Shown here: piece by piece, positions 23,001 through 35,963 of the stretch
How positions within the stretch are numbered: position 1 is the stretch's first letter
How the letters are laid out: every line of letters begins with the position of its first letter
Source of the DNA: Pomacea canaliculata
Taxonomy: Eukaryota; Mollusca; Gastropoda; Architaenioglossa; Ampullariidae
NCBI RefSeq assembly: GCF_003073045.1
Contig: NC_037600.1
Location: 15,330,352 to 15,394,351 of the forward strand
Direction: 5' to 3'
DNA length: 64,000 bases
The notes under the pieces: generated by a model
What the model saw: only the letters and a program-made list of their open reading frames with translations
The model's database searches: none
Told to the model about the DNA's origin: nothing
Position numbers and translations under genes: made by a program

Positions 23001-26000
23001 TATAATATAAAAGGTTTGGGTTTGGTCAAGAACGAACATTTTATACTATAATACAGTGGATATTAACATTGGTAATTCATCAAGAAAGGACAGCACCGGA
23101 GACAGCGGAATACTTTATCAATGACAGTATTTATGTGAATCAACTTTATTGTTAACTCTAATAGTACGTTGGATGAATGATATAATATATTGGTAATATA
23201 TCTTGTGTGGCGAAAGAAGGAGTGAATCTCTGATTGTTGATACTTTGTCCTTTTTTCATTTAAAGTTGTGTTCGAATTCAATAATTATTAGTGCCTCTAA
23301 GGAGGTACGCCCACCCTCAAGCGATCTGATTGTATTGGTTTATGGAGAGAATGCGCGTGTCTGCGGACGGTCTGTGACAGATGGATCTCTCCTGCAGGTC
23401 TGTAATGGAGATCTTCTCGGGCCATCTGAAGTTGATGATGTGGCGCTGTGGCGCTGTGGCGCAGATATCTGTTGACAAATGTTTGAATCTTGTTAGTGAT
23501 GGCTTTTGTCACACACCATGTCTCAGATCCATTTAGGACTGACTTTGCACTTGCACTGCATATAGGAATCTTGGTGTGTAGAGATAAGGCCTTGGAGTTC
23601 CAGATAGGTCGCAGGGTGTGGAATGCAAGCCTGGCTTTGTTTATTCGGCTTCTTGCATCTTCATCTGTACCTCCATCTTTGCTGCCAAGGTAGATGAAAC
23701 AGTCAGACTGTAATACATTCCCCATGGAGTTGTAGTGGGGCTTCTTACTTATTGTTGACCCTCATTAGATCCGTCCTCTTGATGTTGATGGTCAGGACAG
23801 TCATCGCTGCTTCTTCTGAGAGCCGAGTGAGCTTTGTCTGTGTAGGTTGCTGCTTGTGGGACAACAGGCTGATGTCATCCACAAAGTCAAGATCCTCAAG
23901 TTGCCTGGCGAAGGTCCACTGAACGCCCGTGTTGCTGTTAGAGGTTCTTCTTCTCATGATCCAGTCTATGACGATCAGGAAGATAATCGGTGAGAACATA
24001 CAACCTTGCCTCACTCAAGTCCTCGCTGCGAAGGGATCAGTCAGCTTACCGTTGTGGATCACCTGGAATGTAGAGTTTCGACTGCCATTCGATGGACTGT
24101 TTAATGGTAATTCACAATGTAGCGATATGGTCTATGCATGATTTACCCTGCCGAAAACCTGCCTCTTCTTGCCTCAGTCTCTTGTCTAGGGCATTCTTTA
24201 GTCTCTCCAGGATGATTCTTGTCAGCACCTTCCTGGGAATGGACAGTAGAATAATCCATCGCCAATTGCTGCAGTGTGTGAGGTCACCTTGATGGGATAG
24301 CTTTACTCGATGGCCAAGCTTCCAGTCTGCTGGAACTTGCTCCTGTTCCCAAATTTTCTGCAGCAGAGGTTCTAGCATCTCTGCTGCGGCTGTTGGGTCT
24401 GCCTTGAGTGCCTCTGCAGGAATGCCATCTGGGCTTGCCGCCTTCCCATTATTCAGACTTGATTGGCTTGATGATTTCTGCTTTGGTTTGTTGGATGGAG
24501 TTGCTCGGCGGCTGGGGCAATGTCAATCGTGGTTGTTGGTGGTGGCCGGTTCAGTATTTTTTCAAAATGTTCCGCTCAGCGAGATCGTTGTTCTGCATCC
24601 CCGGTAATGATGCTGCTATTCTTCACTGGCCTGTCCGCATTGATGTTTTTCCTTCCTGACAAAATTCTTGTAATTTTGTATAATTTTTTTTCATTATTTT
24701 GCACAGCTGCTTGTTCTGCCTCGTCTGACATTCTGTGTGCGAACTGTCTCTAGTCGCCTCTTGCACTCTTCTTCACTTCTAGGTTCATCTCCAAGTACTT
24801 TGCTCTGAGCTCTTCTTTTTCCTGCTGGTCTTGACATTGAATGATTTTCTGTTTCAGCTCTTTCCTTTCCTGTATCTTTTGCCAGGTCCCTAAAGTCAGC
24901 CATTCCTTGTGTTGTTTTTCTTTCCCAGAATGCGTGTGCAGGCAGTCTTCTAGGTCTCCTGTAACCCTTTCTGGTTGGCCACTGTTTCATCCAGGAGTCT
25001 TTGCAAAGCCACAAAGGGTGATTTATCGTGATAGGTCAGTCTGGTTTACTGTATGTCCATCTATTGAATTCCAGGTGGTCTTGTGCATGGTTTTGTGTGG
25101 AAAAACTATACCTCTGACTAACAAGATTATTGAACAAGCAGAAGTCTGTGAGCAGCTCACCATTTTCATTAAGATTGCTCACATAGAGCTTTCACATTAT
25201 GTGTCCTTCGAGTTGTCATCATCAATGTCACCCATTATGATCTTTACGTCTCGATTTGGAGTACAATCAACCATAGCTTGTAGGGAGTTGTAAATGTCTT
25301 TCTTTTCCTCTTCTTTAGCTTCGTTGGTAGGTGCATAGCACGGGATGATGGTGATCTTTCTTCCTTTAGAGTTAAACGTGGCTGACATGAGTAACGGGTA
25401 AAACGGTCCCCATGCTATTAATGCTCTTGCAGCCTCTGGTGTCATCAGTGCTGCTACTCTTTGAGTTTGGTCATCGTCAGTGTCTTCATGTCCAGAGTTG
25501 ATGATAGTCTCTCTTGACGAAAGTCTTGTCTGGCCACTGCCATTCCACCTTGTCTTGCACAGGTAGCGAAGCTTGATGTTATTACTCTTCATTTCCTGGG
25601 CTACGTGAGCTGATTTTCCTCTCTCGTACAGGGTTCTGATGTTCCAGGTGTTTGCCGTGGCCGTGAGAAGACTGGTCGGCGAGCTGGCTTCCCGAGGGCC
25701 TTCGCAAACACGCGTCATAGGCCCTTCCGAAGAGGGATCTTCCCTTTATGCTCTCATTGTGCTTGTGTTGTATTTGCCATTTGTGTAGCAGGGGTTGTTT
25801 TACAGAGTGGGGATGCTAGCCCCACGCTCAAACCTCCTCCTTCTTCTGGTTTGAGACCGGCAGGTTACCTGGGAGGTTTCCAGGCGTAGTTACCTAAGAC
25901 GAGCAGGTGACTGAAAATCGTAGCAAATTTAAAGTCATGGACAGCGTGTAACCTTTGTGACAGATATCTAAGAAAATGATACACCAAAAGAGCGAATGAT

Positions 26001-29000
26001 CTTTTTCATTACTGCATCTACAAATTAATGTAATTCTATCTATTCTATCTATTCCTCTTCGTGCATCAGGTTGCACATAAGGCCTCAACCAGAGTCCGCC
26101 ACCGATGTTGATCGGCTGAAACCCGCTCTAGGTGACCCCATGTCCAGCCCTTTCCTTTCATCTCCCTTTCCACTGTTCTTCTCCAAGTTTCCTTTGGGCG
26201 GCCTTGTTTTCTTCGGCCGTCTGGAGTCCATCGTAGGGCGACTCTGGAAAGGTCTGCTGTCTGCTGGCGGAGCACATGTCCAATCCATCGCCAACGCCTT
26301 CGTTGAACCTGCGTGGTGATGGACTCGGTTTCAGTTCTTCGGTGGAGTTCTTCGTTGCTGATGGTATTTGGCCAAAAGATGTTAAGTATGCGCCTGAGGC
26401 ATCTGTTTTGGAAGACGTCAAGCTTGTTACTGATGGTTTTGGTCATCTTCCAAGATTCTGATCCGTAAAGGAGGGTGCTGATCACATTTGACTTGAAGAT
26501 TCTCAGTTTGATCTTCTGGCTGATGTTTTTTGCCTTCCATGTGCTCCTGAGTGAGGCGAAGGCCTGGCTGGCTTTCGCCAGTCGGGCTCGAATCTCCACC
26601 TCCGCATCCCCGGTGTTTGACATTTTGGACCCAAGATAGGTGAAACTGTCAACTTCCTCAATCTCTTCTCCATTTAGTTTGATGCTGTCTTGGACTCTGG
26701 CGTTCACTCTCATACTTTTTGTTTTCTTTGTGCTGACCTTCAAGCCAAGGTTTCCAGCTGTTTCTGAGAAGGCCTTTGTTTTTTCATGCATGTCTTGGTG
26801 GCGGTGTGACAGCCTCGTTAATGTAATTGGTTATAAATAATGGCTGAGCTGCCCCGATTAACGCTAATTGGGAAATAGCATTAAACAAGTAATTTTTATG
26901 GCTGACATAAAGAGCTTAGAAAAGTAATAAATTTCCCCAAAAAAGTTTGTTTCGCTTACCTTCTATTGTGCTAGAAGCGATCTTGTTTTTGTGTTACAAA
27001 CCATACTTCACCGAAATTACTAAAAATATCCGACTATTGAAAACAGATTGGAAAACAAATTAACACGCAAAACCAAAGGCTTCTATAAATGTTTTACAGA
27101 TTCTAAACTCCAATACAAACTACTTTTCGATGAAAATCGTTCGAGGACATCTTTTCCGCAAGAAATCCAAGCAGATCGCTATCAAGATGTTCTACAAACA
27201 TTTCTTACTTTTTTTTCATTATACTCATACTACTTTCTTAATGCATTACAACGATAAGACTCTCATGCCTGGCATCATAGCACTAACATTTTCTTACCTT
27301 CCTTGCATAATTCCAATAATACTTTTTTGCCATCTTCTACGTCTCCTCTGTCATTAAGGTTTGAAGCAATGCAGTGTGTCAAGGCAAGATTCAGCTGATC
27401 CACGTTTCTGTCTCTCGCCGCCTCAAGTACTTCCTTTCGCATGCGACTGAACTTTGCCTGCTGCTCTCGAATTTTTCTATTTAATATAGGATCTTTAATA
27501 TCAGCCATCTTGACGCGAAAGGCAACTTTTTCTACCAGTCTTTCGTCATCCTTGGCAACCCAGTCGTAAAGTTCGTTGTAGCACTGTAGAAGTTCCTGGT
27601 AAAGGTTTGTAGAAAAAGATGCATTCCTTATTTTTAATGCCATTGGTATCAGCTAGATGGTCTATTTATTTTAAAAACTACGATTAGTTACAAGTTTAAT
27701 AAATGATCAGGTGTACAAGCTATAGAGTTTACTTTATTGTATAACTAAGTGTTTATATATCTATTATAAAATAAAAGCCAATTATACGTGTACTTTACCT
27801 GCTTGTCCTTGTCCACAATGGCGGCATTCAGTTTGTCATCGCTGGTCAGCAGGTAGCTCAAAATGTTAGTGAATTTTTGTTTTGAACTTTCATCTGCTAG
27901 TCTGTTTTTGATGATATCGATTTGTAACGCATATTCTGGTTTCGGTTCATCTTCCGGCAATCTGAAATGAACTTTCGCTCTCTCGTTTTCTCTCTGAACT
28001 TCAAGGTTTTTGCGTTTCCCAGTATGGTGGACCAGCGTGGCTAAAATGTCGATGTCCTCTTTAACCGTAAAACTAAAGTCTATCTCTTCACCACTTTTCA
28101 CCGGCACAACTCCCTCTGTGTGGGAAGGCTGAGACAAACCAGCTGCGGCTGCTTCTTCCGTAAATCCATGTCCGTTCTCTGAACATGGCGGCAAGGGACG
28201 TATGTCAGATGGCACGTGCTCACAAACAATCTGAAATTCTACTAAACCGCCATTCACCTCAAGTTTATAGGCTCCAATCACTGGAAGTCTGACCATAATT
28301 GACTTTGACTGCTTTGTCCTCTTCAATCTGACAAGATATTTTTGTCAACAAAAATAAAATAATATAAAGGGAGTTAATGTAAAACGTTGACTGTTTCCAC
28401 TGAAAGATAAAACTATCACAGAGCTAAAATTATAGAAGTTGTACCAAAAACACTATAGTAAGAACGATATTTTAACCTTTACATCGGGGAAAGCGTTTAA
28501 AATAAACAATCTATTTATGTTTGTTCTTAACAAAGAACCTTATTTCGAAACTAAATACTTAGCTTGATACTGTGACTTTACTCATAAGAGAAGAAGTAGT
28601 AACTTATCCTTACATGGTTACATAACGATCTGTTTGTCGTTCTTGCGGAAAAGATGTTCTCGAACGATTTTCATCGAAAAACAGTTCGTATTGGAGTTTA
28701 GAACTTGCTGTAGGAGTGCAGAAGTTGATGAAGCACCATCCATGTTCAGGCTTGATCACGCATGTCCACGGGTCGATTAGAGACCATCCAGATGAGAAAT
28801 AATAATGATTGAAGCAAGGCAAAGCGAGAAACTTTTCTTTTGTCTGTGGTTCAGGCAACAGCTGATACTCCTTGTTTGGTGTATAACAGATGTATTGCAT
28901 CATGTCAGGGTCGGTCAGCCAGAAGAAATCAACAAAAGTCGATACTTCACTCCCAGGACGTGCTGTGAATCTGAATAATATAGATAACCTTAAAGTTCTG

Positions 29001-31694
29001 TACTTAAAGTATTGCTACTTAGTGACATATTTAATAATGATAAAAAATAATGATAATAACAAAAACAATAAGTACAAGCACAGCATCACGACCAAGATAG
29101 ATCGCACGCTGCGCTTAGAGTAGAACGTAAAGTAATGGATGAAGGTATGAAGGGACGTAGATACTACAAACAGTGTCAGATGGAGTCGTTTGACGATGGT
29201 TAGCATGACAAACAGTATAGCCAGGGAATTAAGAATAGTAATTCAGGGATAATACTTAGTAAACAGATATGTTTTCAGAGAGCGTGTGAATGTAGCCTTA
29301 TAGTACGAGTGGCGAATATGATCAAGAGAGTTCCACTGCTTAGCGGAACACAGGGAGGACGTCCGTTGTCCGTATGTTGCTGTCTCTGTTGGAGGGAGGA
29401 TAGAATGGGGGAGTCTCTGATGACGAGCGAAGGTTTCCCGCAGTAGTGTGGACAGACACGATTTCAGTAAAGTAGTGGGGGAGGAGCCTTCAAGAATCCA
29501 TAGCATAGAGTTGAGAGCTGGTAGTCTATTCTATCTTTAACTGGTAGCCAATGAAGAGAGTAAAGAAGTGGTGTGACATGTTCTCATTTGAGAGTCCGAA
29601 AAATGAGACGGTCAGCTGACTTTCTGAACTTTATCAATAAGGTAGTGTAGACAGCCAGCTTGAAGAGAGTTGCAGTAGTCTAGTTTACACAGAACAAATC
29701 AGCAGATAAGAATTTTGATGGATGAGATGGACAGAGTATGACGAATGGAGCCTATATTCATAACATGCAGAACAGATGTGAGAAACATGCTCATCAAGAG
29801 ACATGTCATCAGATATTATGTAACCTAAATTACTTTTTGAAGTAACAAAAACAACATCGGCATCGTCACTACTAAAATCCTAGATGCTCAGACGAGCCTA
29901 ACGACCGTAACATGTGTACACTATATTTTGCATAGCAACACAGTACGTAAACTTTACATACCACCACAGCATGCAGAGACATTCGCAAAAAGTAAAATAA
30001 AAAAGAAAGCTTCCCATGAAATACCGTTGTCTGTAAGTCCCTCCAGAATCTTCAACCAGCCTCCAGTTTCCTTTCTGGTAGTAAATTGCTGATACAAAGG
30101 CCCGGTGAGGGAACACGAAGCGCCAGCTGCCGGCCACGTAAACAACTGCCCAGGTACATTCTCTAAGGTAATCATCACCAGTGTCATACGTAGAATCTTT
30201 TGCATGGCCGTTCACAAGTATGCATGGAATTTTTGCGACTCTGTGTAAAATGAGTGTGATTCTTAGAAATGTCGTCACGCAGAAGTTTTATATACCACTA
30301 CTGTATACTATAGATATTCTTTTCATGAATATGATAATGAGAGCATCTGTCTACTTATGCTCAGATACACACACACACAGGAGATGCTAATACAAAACTT
30401 ACCTACACATCTTGGCAAACAATTTACTGATGGTAATCTTATCTTCATATGCCTCCTGTAGGTAATATCTAGGACTGCCTTTTTTGCATCCTGATTTCTC
30501 TTGTCGACATCCGACCTCTTGATGACCCATCCACACAAAAATGGATCTTAACTTGTGTAGATCGGTGTCAGCATTAATAGTAAGATGCTTGATAAGTAGA
30601 TGGAAACTTTCTTTTAGTGAATCCTCTGTCTACATCAAAATCATGCCCAAAGACACACACACACACACACACACACAGACACACAGACAGATGCAAGTAT
30701 AGTTGTTGACAAAACAGACCGTCTTCTAACAATGCTTTAAAGGCACTATTGCATGCTATGTACACTGTGTAACTTTAATTCAGATGAGCTTTTCTTCTTA
30801 TTCTTGTACATCCGGGTCATTTTACATGATAGACCTGATTGTGAATAAACTGTTTGGAGACAAACTATAGCTGAACACATCTTCAGCGATTAGTATCTTC
30901 TAATACAAATACAAAGTACAGGTAAACAAATTTTAATGCGAAGATGTATCAGAGTGAATATTTCTGAGAATGACAAAGAATGTTAATTTTGTAGCCGAAC
31001 ATCTCATTAGGTTTCCCACTACTTGCAGGGAATTATTAATGTTAACAGGTGGTGGCTTTTTAGTTACGGGCTTCTGTGTTTTGAAAGATGGTCACTTTGT
31101 GTGGTGGATGTCTTTACCGTCCAGAATATTTACTGTCTAATGAAGTGTAAACTAGCATGAGGACATATATAATTTATTAAAAAAGAGGCAAGTGTTAATA
31201 ATACAAATATATTACACGTCAAAGGATTGCCATAATCTCACGTGTTGTTCTCAGAGGTAATTAGAGATAAAATATTACTACTTTTTTTTTATCTAGGTGT
31301 CTTTTTTGTATTCGCCATATACCGTAACAACTTTTCCTTTTCTGATATCCAAAACATGTTTTTCATCATTATAGATTCTGTGGACTAGAATTTGGATCTG
31401 TTCACGATAATTTCGTGCCATTCGTCCTCCAGTTACATTAATTTGCCACATCTTCTTCTTTTTCTATTTCTTTTTCTGTGAGTATCTTTAGTGTTACTGC
31501 TATTTGTTAATAGTAAATATTTTCGCTCAAACCTTTCTGGCTTCCTTGTCCACCTTTGTAAAGTCCACGTCTCGAAGTAGTTCTTTTTTGGGGATCTCTG
31601 GCGGACACAGCTCTGGGTACCAGTCCTCGGGCTTCCAGAGGATGTAATCAGGGTTCGACAGATTAACGGAGAATTCCAACGCGTCATTCAGAAC
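20039..31694 (-). CDS. KY/hillarin-like transglutaminase-fold pseudoenzyme with dynein-stalk-like tail, copy B
   Basis: Exons in transcription order: 31533-31694, 30403-30629, 30025-30240, 28614-28970, 27799-28327, 27298-27595, 21514-21791, 20531-20704 and 20039-20089 (TAG/TAA-type stop at 20039-20041). Together they give 763 codons without a start. It is the closest paralogue of copy A, with the same exon lengths except single-codon losses in exons 2 and 3. The core keeps 'TWAVVYVAGSWRF' and has Lys, Cys and Phe where the triad is expected. The last exons carry the KPP, LLGES, TWQKIW and SW signatures of the stalk-like tail. Intron 6 is about 5.5 kb and holds two LINEs. No start exon like those of C, D and E was found upstream. 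The matching interval near 33200-33240 seems deleted, so B may use another start or be dying, although every known exon is open. Confidence 0.78.
22050..25885 (-). mobile_element. Old APE-type LINE (RTE-like), decayed and interrupted, in intron 6 of copy B
   Basis: On the minus strand, from right to left, there is a 5' region at 25730-25885 with a GTGGGG/CCCCAC hairpin. Endonuclease pieces follow at 25200-25720 (NIRTLYERGK, RWNGSGQ, CYAPTNEAK), and reverse transcriptase pieces at 23300-24400 (the FVDDISLL active-site block and YLGSKDG). The C-terminal tail is at 22050-22330 (GWIGHTLRKTANN, GRPRLTWRR). Stops and frame changes are frequent. 22390-23295 does not fit the element and may be a later insertion. 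A remnant in copy A shows that it was present before the A/B duplication. The RTE assignment rests on the C-terminal motifs and is tentative. Confidence 0.8.
22390..23295. other. Unidentified insert splitting the old LINE
   Basis: This lies between the LINE C-terminal tail (left) and the 'RWPEKIS' block (right), where a continuous polymerase frame is expected. The 22600-22905 part is GC-richer than its surroundings and has overlapping open frames without a recognised domain. I saw no clear terminal repeats or target duplication. It could be another transposon or host sequence brought in by rearrangement. Confidence 0.4.
26036..26817 (-). mobile_element. Young 5'-truncated LINE (RTE-like) with 11-bp target-site duplication
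   Basis: The minus-strand frame 26066-26791 (241 codons) encodes the C-terminal part of an LINE polymerase (YLGSKMSNTG, RWRWIGHVLRQQ, GRPKETWRR). It is almost identical to 43965-44700. The 3' end on the minus strand is a GATA-like tail at 26036-26052. The direct repeat 'ttaatgtaatt' flanks it at 26025-26035 and 26818-26828. Copy A has an empty site at the paralogous position (about 6570-6585). The upstream part of the LINE is missing, as usual for incomplete reverse transcription. Confidence 0.92.
29210..29880 (-). mobile_element. CR1/L2-type LINE fragment, copy B
   Basis: Paralogue of 8820-9480, in the same intron (between the exons encoding the core and the first KY domain). The minus-strand frame at 29243-29506 keeps TYGQRTSSL and KQWNSLDHIR, motifs near the C terminus of CR1/L2-group polymerases. 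It lacks a 5' part, and the frame is interrupted. Shared presence in A and B dates the insertion to before their split. Confidence 0.75.
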
Positions 31695-32324
31695 CTAACG
31701 AGTAAATATATGGCACTGATAAGCAAGTGTAAAGAAAACTTATAACAGGAGTGAGATGTTTTTGTAGGTGTATGCGCTACGGAATGACCCCTATCCCTGT
31801 CGTCGGAAACACACACAGATACTCTCTATTTTTCCTTTTTACTTTTTTAGTTTTTCTTGTCTAGAAAAAAATACCAAAGCCCTACACATGTAAAGTCAAG
31901 TTTCAAGGCCAGACACGTCCCCTCAAATTTAACTAAAATCTTTGTTTTCCACCATTTTGTAAAATTAACATATTACGAAATTTCAAAATGTTTTTTAATC
32001 ACCATCAAAGCGATTTTTCATAAAAGCATCTTGAAATATGTAAATTTTGTCAATAAACACGGTCTCTTATTTCAGAATTCTCCTTATTTGTCTAGAATTA
32101 GTGAAAATAGGGAATGTTTGATTCACAGTTTAATTCACAGCAACTCAGTTACCCGTTAGAAAAACTGGGAATATCTGTTAATCAGCAGAAACAGGATTGA
32201 TTCAGCTTTCAAACAAAGGAATGTTAAGGGCCAGTGGAAATTTTAACAATCATTTTAGCTCTCTGTTCTTATCAAGACAAAGAAACGGGAAATTCCATAA
32301 ATGGATGATGCATACACACGCTTT

Positions 32325-32870
32325 GCATACAGCCAATCAAAATTGTTCACCACTGGCCTTGGCCGACAGGTGACACGAACGCGTTTCGGAAATTTTCGGC
32401 TGTCCCAGAACCCACTGCGCTTGTAATTAAATGGATATTTGAATTCAATGGGAACTAGAGGATCTTTCCTTTCCGAGAAGTTCACACTGCACGTTAGAGG
32501 ATCACTGTAATTATCAAACGGTTATTTTTTCTCAAGATGACACGTGTGAAAGGAAGAAAAGGACGACTGTATCTGCAGAGTACAAGAAAGGTTAAAAAAA
32601 ATGAAAGAAATCTGACACACCTGTCAAGAACACTGAAGAAATAGAAACATTGAATTCTGCTGGCAATATCAAGAATGGGTCACCAGCAGGTGTTGCTACT
32701 CTTGAGCTTGGTATTTGTAGAGATCATCTAACAGGTAATGTTGTAGATTTTTGTCTTTTGTTAAAATATTGTCATGCATGTCAACGTGCAGAGGTAAGAG
32801 GACTATCAGCAGCTGGACCAGCTGCTTGGAAAGAAGAGCATGGCCCAGATTGTTGCTTGGGTCACCTCAC
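32325..32870 (+). mobile_element. Possible Mutator-like transposon fragment inserted in the B flank
   Basis: Compared with 11960-11975, copy B has about 540 extra bases. In the plus direction 32650-32860 is open and reads YCHACQRAE followed by AAWKEEHGPDCC, a C-x2-C plus W-x3-H-x3-C pattern. That pattern resembles the zinc-binding lead-in of Mutator-like transposases common in invertebrate genomes. No terminal repeats or full transposase were found. The identification is tentative; the insertion itself is clear from the paralogue comparison. Confidence 0.35.
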
Positions 32871-34273
32871 TACGGCCCAGAAAGGTCGTCTGTCTCAGGG
32901 CCAGTGCTGTCTTCCAGGGTCACTAAATTCCAGGGAGAAGTTCTAGAACTGTTTATTTTTCTGTGTGCTGCAGGAATTTTAGTGAATAGCAAACACAAAA
33001 AATATAGTGGCAACACATCATCTGCAAGAATCTATGAATTTTTTTTCTAGACTAGACTAACCATGACCACTCGCCGTCCTCTTAGGATAAACATATAATA
33101 GGCCGTAGCACTGCGTGTGTTTATTTATAGCAGGTCGTAGTCAATGTCGACATGACAACAGTATTCAGTTCAGTACCAGTCTAACCACATAGACGAGACA
33201 GAATGTAGCTTATAGTCACATTAACACTTAATTTTGCACTCATTTTCATTGTCATTATCAAGTCAGTTCAAGCATTTGTAGCAATAGATGATAAGGACTG
33301 GTGTCAGATTGTTTTGAAGACGAGCAATGAACGTTAACGACGGTAATACAAATACATTAAGCTCATCAAGACAATGTCAGTTGTTATTCTTTACAATGGT
33401 TTAACAAATAATGGAATTAACGAAAGATCAAATGAAACAAAAGAAGAAATTATCTTCATCAAGCGAAGCTATCACTGAGCAATCATTAAAGCAACTAAAT
33501 GTTCGGAAACTCACCTCATAATAAGACATATTATTCGCAAGTGTACTGTGCCAGCAGGTGACGATAAATATCAAAATGTCACCCATTCTGATCATTATAT
33601 ACCCTTGGAGGGTGTCATGATTAGTTGCCGTAGGACTGGCGGTGTGGGTAAACAAGTCTAAACGCGTGCTGTCATTATTTTATGTTCAGGTAGGTACAAA
33701 GCTCAGTTTTGGCTTGCACCCATGACTAGGTCTCAAAAGGAGAGTATGGGGAGCGGGAGGTGGCTCAGCTCAGATTTCCAAAATAAGTAGAGATATTTAT
33801 CACAGATTGTGCCAAAGGTTTGTGTGTGTGTGTGTGTGTTTTCGTTGCTAGTGTTTAGGCACTGTATTTGACTCTAGTTCAAAGGGGTAGACATACTAAA
33901 GGTTGCTGAAGAGATCCGTGTGTTACCTTAATCCAGGCAGACAGTTCATGGGACTGTAGGAATCTGCTACAGCCGTGTACTTTGTGTGTTCCACACGTGT
34001 GAAATGTGTTCGAGAAGGTCAGTAATACCTGTAAAATGTAAAAGGAGACCACAAGAGAAATGCCTTGTCAAATCTTTAATACTAGATCCCAGACAACATG
34101 GTAGCTTCTCTGTTCTAGACACAACAGACCACATAACAGAGCAGTACTCAGTCAGCTGACGATGATAACTCTGTAAAGGAAATCCACGGGAGTTCTTTTA
34201 CTGAAATGTTTCTAAACAATTGACAAATTTGTCTTTTGATATGACAACACTTCTGCTCTACCTCCATTTGGCC

Positions 34274-34467
34274 GAGCGGTCCGGTGGCGCAACGGTTAGC
34301 GCTGTTAGCGCCTGTCACCAATACAGTGAAGGTTGGCTGCCCTGAGTTCATTTCTCGTCTCGGGCACGCTGATCTTTCTCTGCACGTGGCATCTGCTTAC
34401 AGGGCTGGCTGCTTGCCGTAATATAGCCTTAGCTGCTGACACGGCGTAAAACACCAATTCCCCCCCC
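34274..34467 (+). mobile_element. tRNA-derived SINE, short form, with 13-bp target-site duplication
   Basis: The plus-strand head 'ggtggcgcaacggttagcgc' and the B-box-like 'gagttcatttctc' match the SINE at 1829-2139. After the head it jumps to a different end ('gcgtaaaacaccaattc', then a C-run). The target duplication 'cctccatttggcc' is at 34261-34273 and 34468-34480. The A flank at about 13600 has no insertion, so this SINE is younger than the duplication. Confidence 0.88.
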
Positions 34468-35963
34468 CCTCCATTTGGCCTTGTACTTGAAGTTGACAAC
34501 TTTATCACATGAGCTCTCACTATATTCCTTGCATTTTAAAACTAAATTTCACTCTCTAAACACTTTAACCACGAAGTAGTTTTTAGCAACCGTGCGTTGC
34601 TCAAGGCTTTCATTCGAGAGAACTTCCCCTTCTGTCATTAAAGAACACAACAACTGCCTTAGGCTGCCTCAGGTGTGTTTTTGCTGTTCTGGGTCAAGAA
34701 TGTCCTTATTTCTCCGCCAGACAAACTGTTTGTGTAATTAAATCCACGACACAAGTTACATGATGTCATTTCACAATGTAACCTATAATGTTTGATGCGG
34801 TTACCCCACAATAGCAACATCCCAACCACATTTTCGTCACATCTAAAAGTAACATTCATAATAAGCATATACATAACAATAATACAATAAATTCACAATA
34901 CACTTTGCGTTAAATTAGAAGCAAACAGGTTCTTTTTGGCAAAGCGAAATATTTCTGACTCTACAACACGATAGCTCTACTCTATCCAGTGTGCTCGTGA
35001 TATACCCGGCTTATTGTAAAGTCTTGCGTATGGTACTCGATGGTTTCTGGGGTGAGCTCAACATGTCGCAACTTGTGAGTCTGTAGTAAAACAATGCAGC
35101 TATATTTCTGCGAAAAAACTAATACATATTTTTTGTTTGCTCCGGTAGGACAGCTACTGATTGCAGCCTTGGCTTAGCGATGTTTACTATTCGCGTCGCG
35201 CATGACCGCGTTACACGATCGGCAGATGAAAGGCGAATGAGAGTAGGCTCAGTTACATGACCCCAAGAAGGGGTGGTAAGTATTATGGGTACAAACTGTG
35301 ACAGAAGTGTAGTTATGTTTACGTATCTTGTCATTCCAACTGTTTGCGTGCCAGATATTCACTGTAGGTTAATGGAGTCACATGAGGTTACTGAAGAGAT
35401 CAGGGGTCGTAGGCACAAAGTGAGGGTAAGTCATAGCCGAGGGGAAATCAAGGAGGACGACTCTCGGTGCCCAGAATCCGTAGACACTATTCTATGTGTG
35501 TTTTCTGTAGGACACTTTGTCAAAGCAAGAACATTTTGTATTTGTAATTCATACCTTGCCTTTGTAGGTGTTTATCAGTTTAAGACAATGCCACATAAAA
35601 CTATTTTTGCAATATGCAAAGTCTTGGCTAAAGGAAAAAAAAAACCCAGATATTTTTATACTAAAGCAAATGTAACATTCAACATTATAAACCATTTTTC
35701 TAGCTTAATTTACAGTGTTGAATCTATAACAACAAATTCCATCTACAACAAGTATGTTACCTCCACCACTGTAAACAATCAGCACAACTATTTAAAATGA
35801 TTATAATTTAATTTGTATCAAATTTCTTGCTTTTCAGTCGAGACTGTCTCTGAACATCATAGCAGATATCGTTTCGTCATCGGTGTGGAGGAAAAGAAAT
35901 AGAAAGGAGTAGATGACCTATTGACTTGTCCTTGACCTTTGTAAACCCTTTATTTCTATACAG

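Larger units (their letters stand above)
31695..35850. repeat. Upstream flank of copy B / downstream flank of copy C
   Basis: The left part matches the upstream flank of A (11480-15150), and the right part (35500-35850) matches the downstream flank of A at 2740-3020. This shows head-to-tail unit order. It contains a (TG)n run at 33820-33838, the SINE at 34274-34467 and a B-specific block at about 32325-32870. Plus-strand frames such as 35273-35800 resemble 14700-15000 but are broken in the older copy at 190-590, so I treat them as non-coding. Confidence 0.65.
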
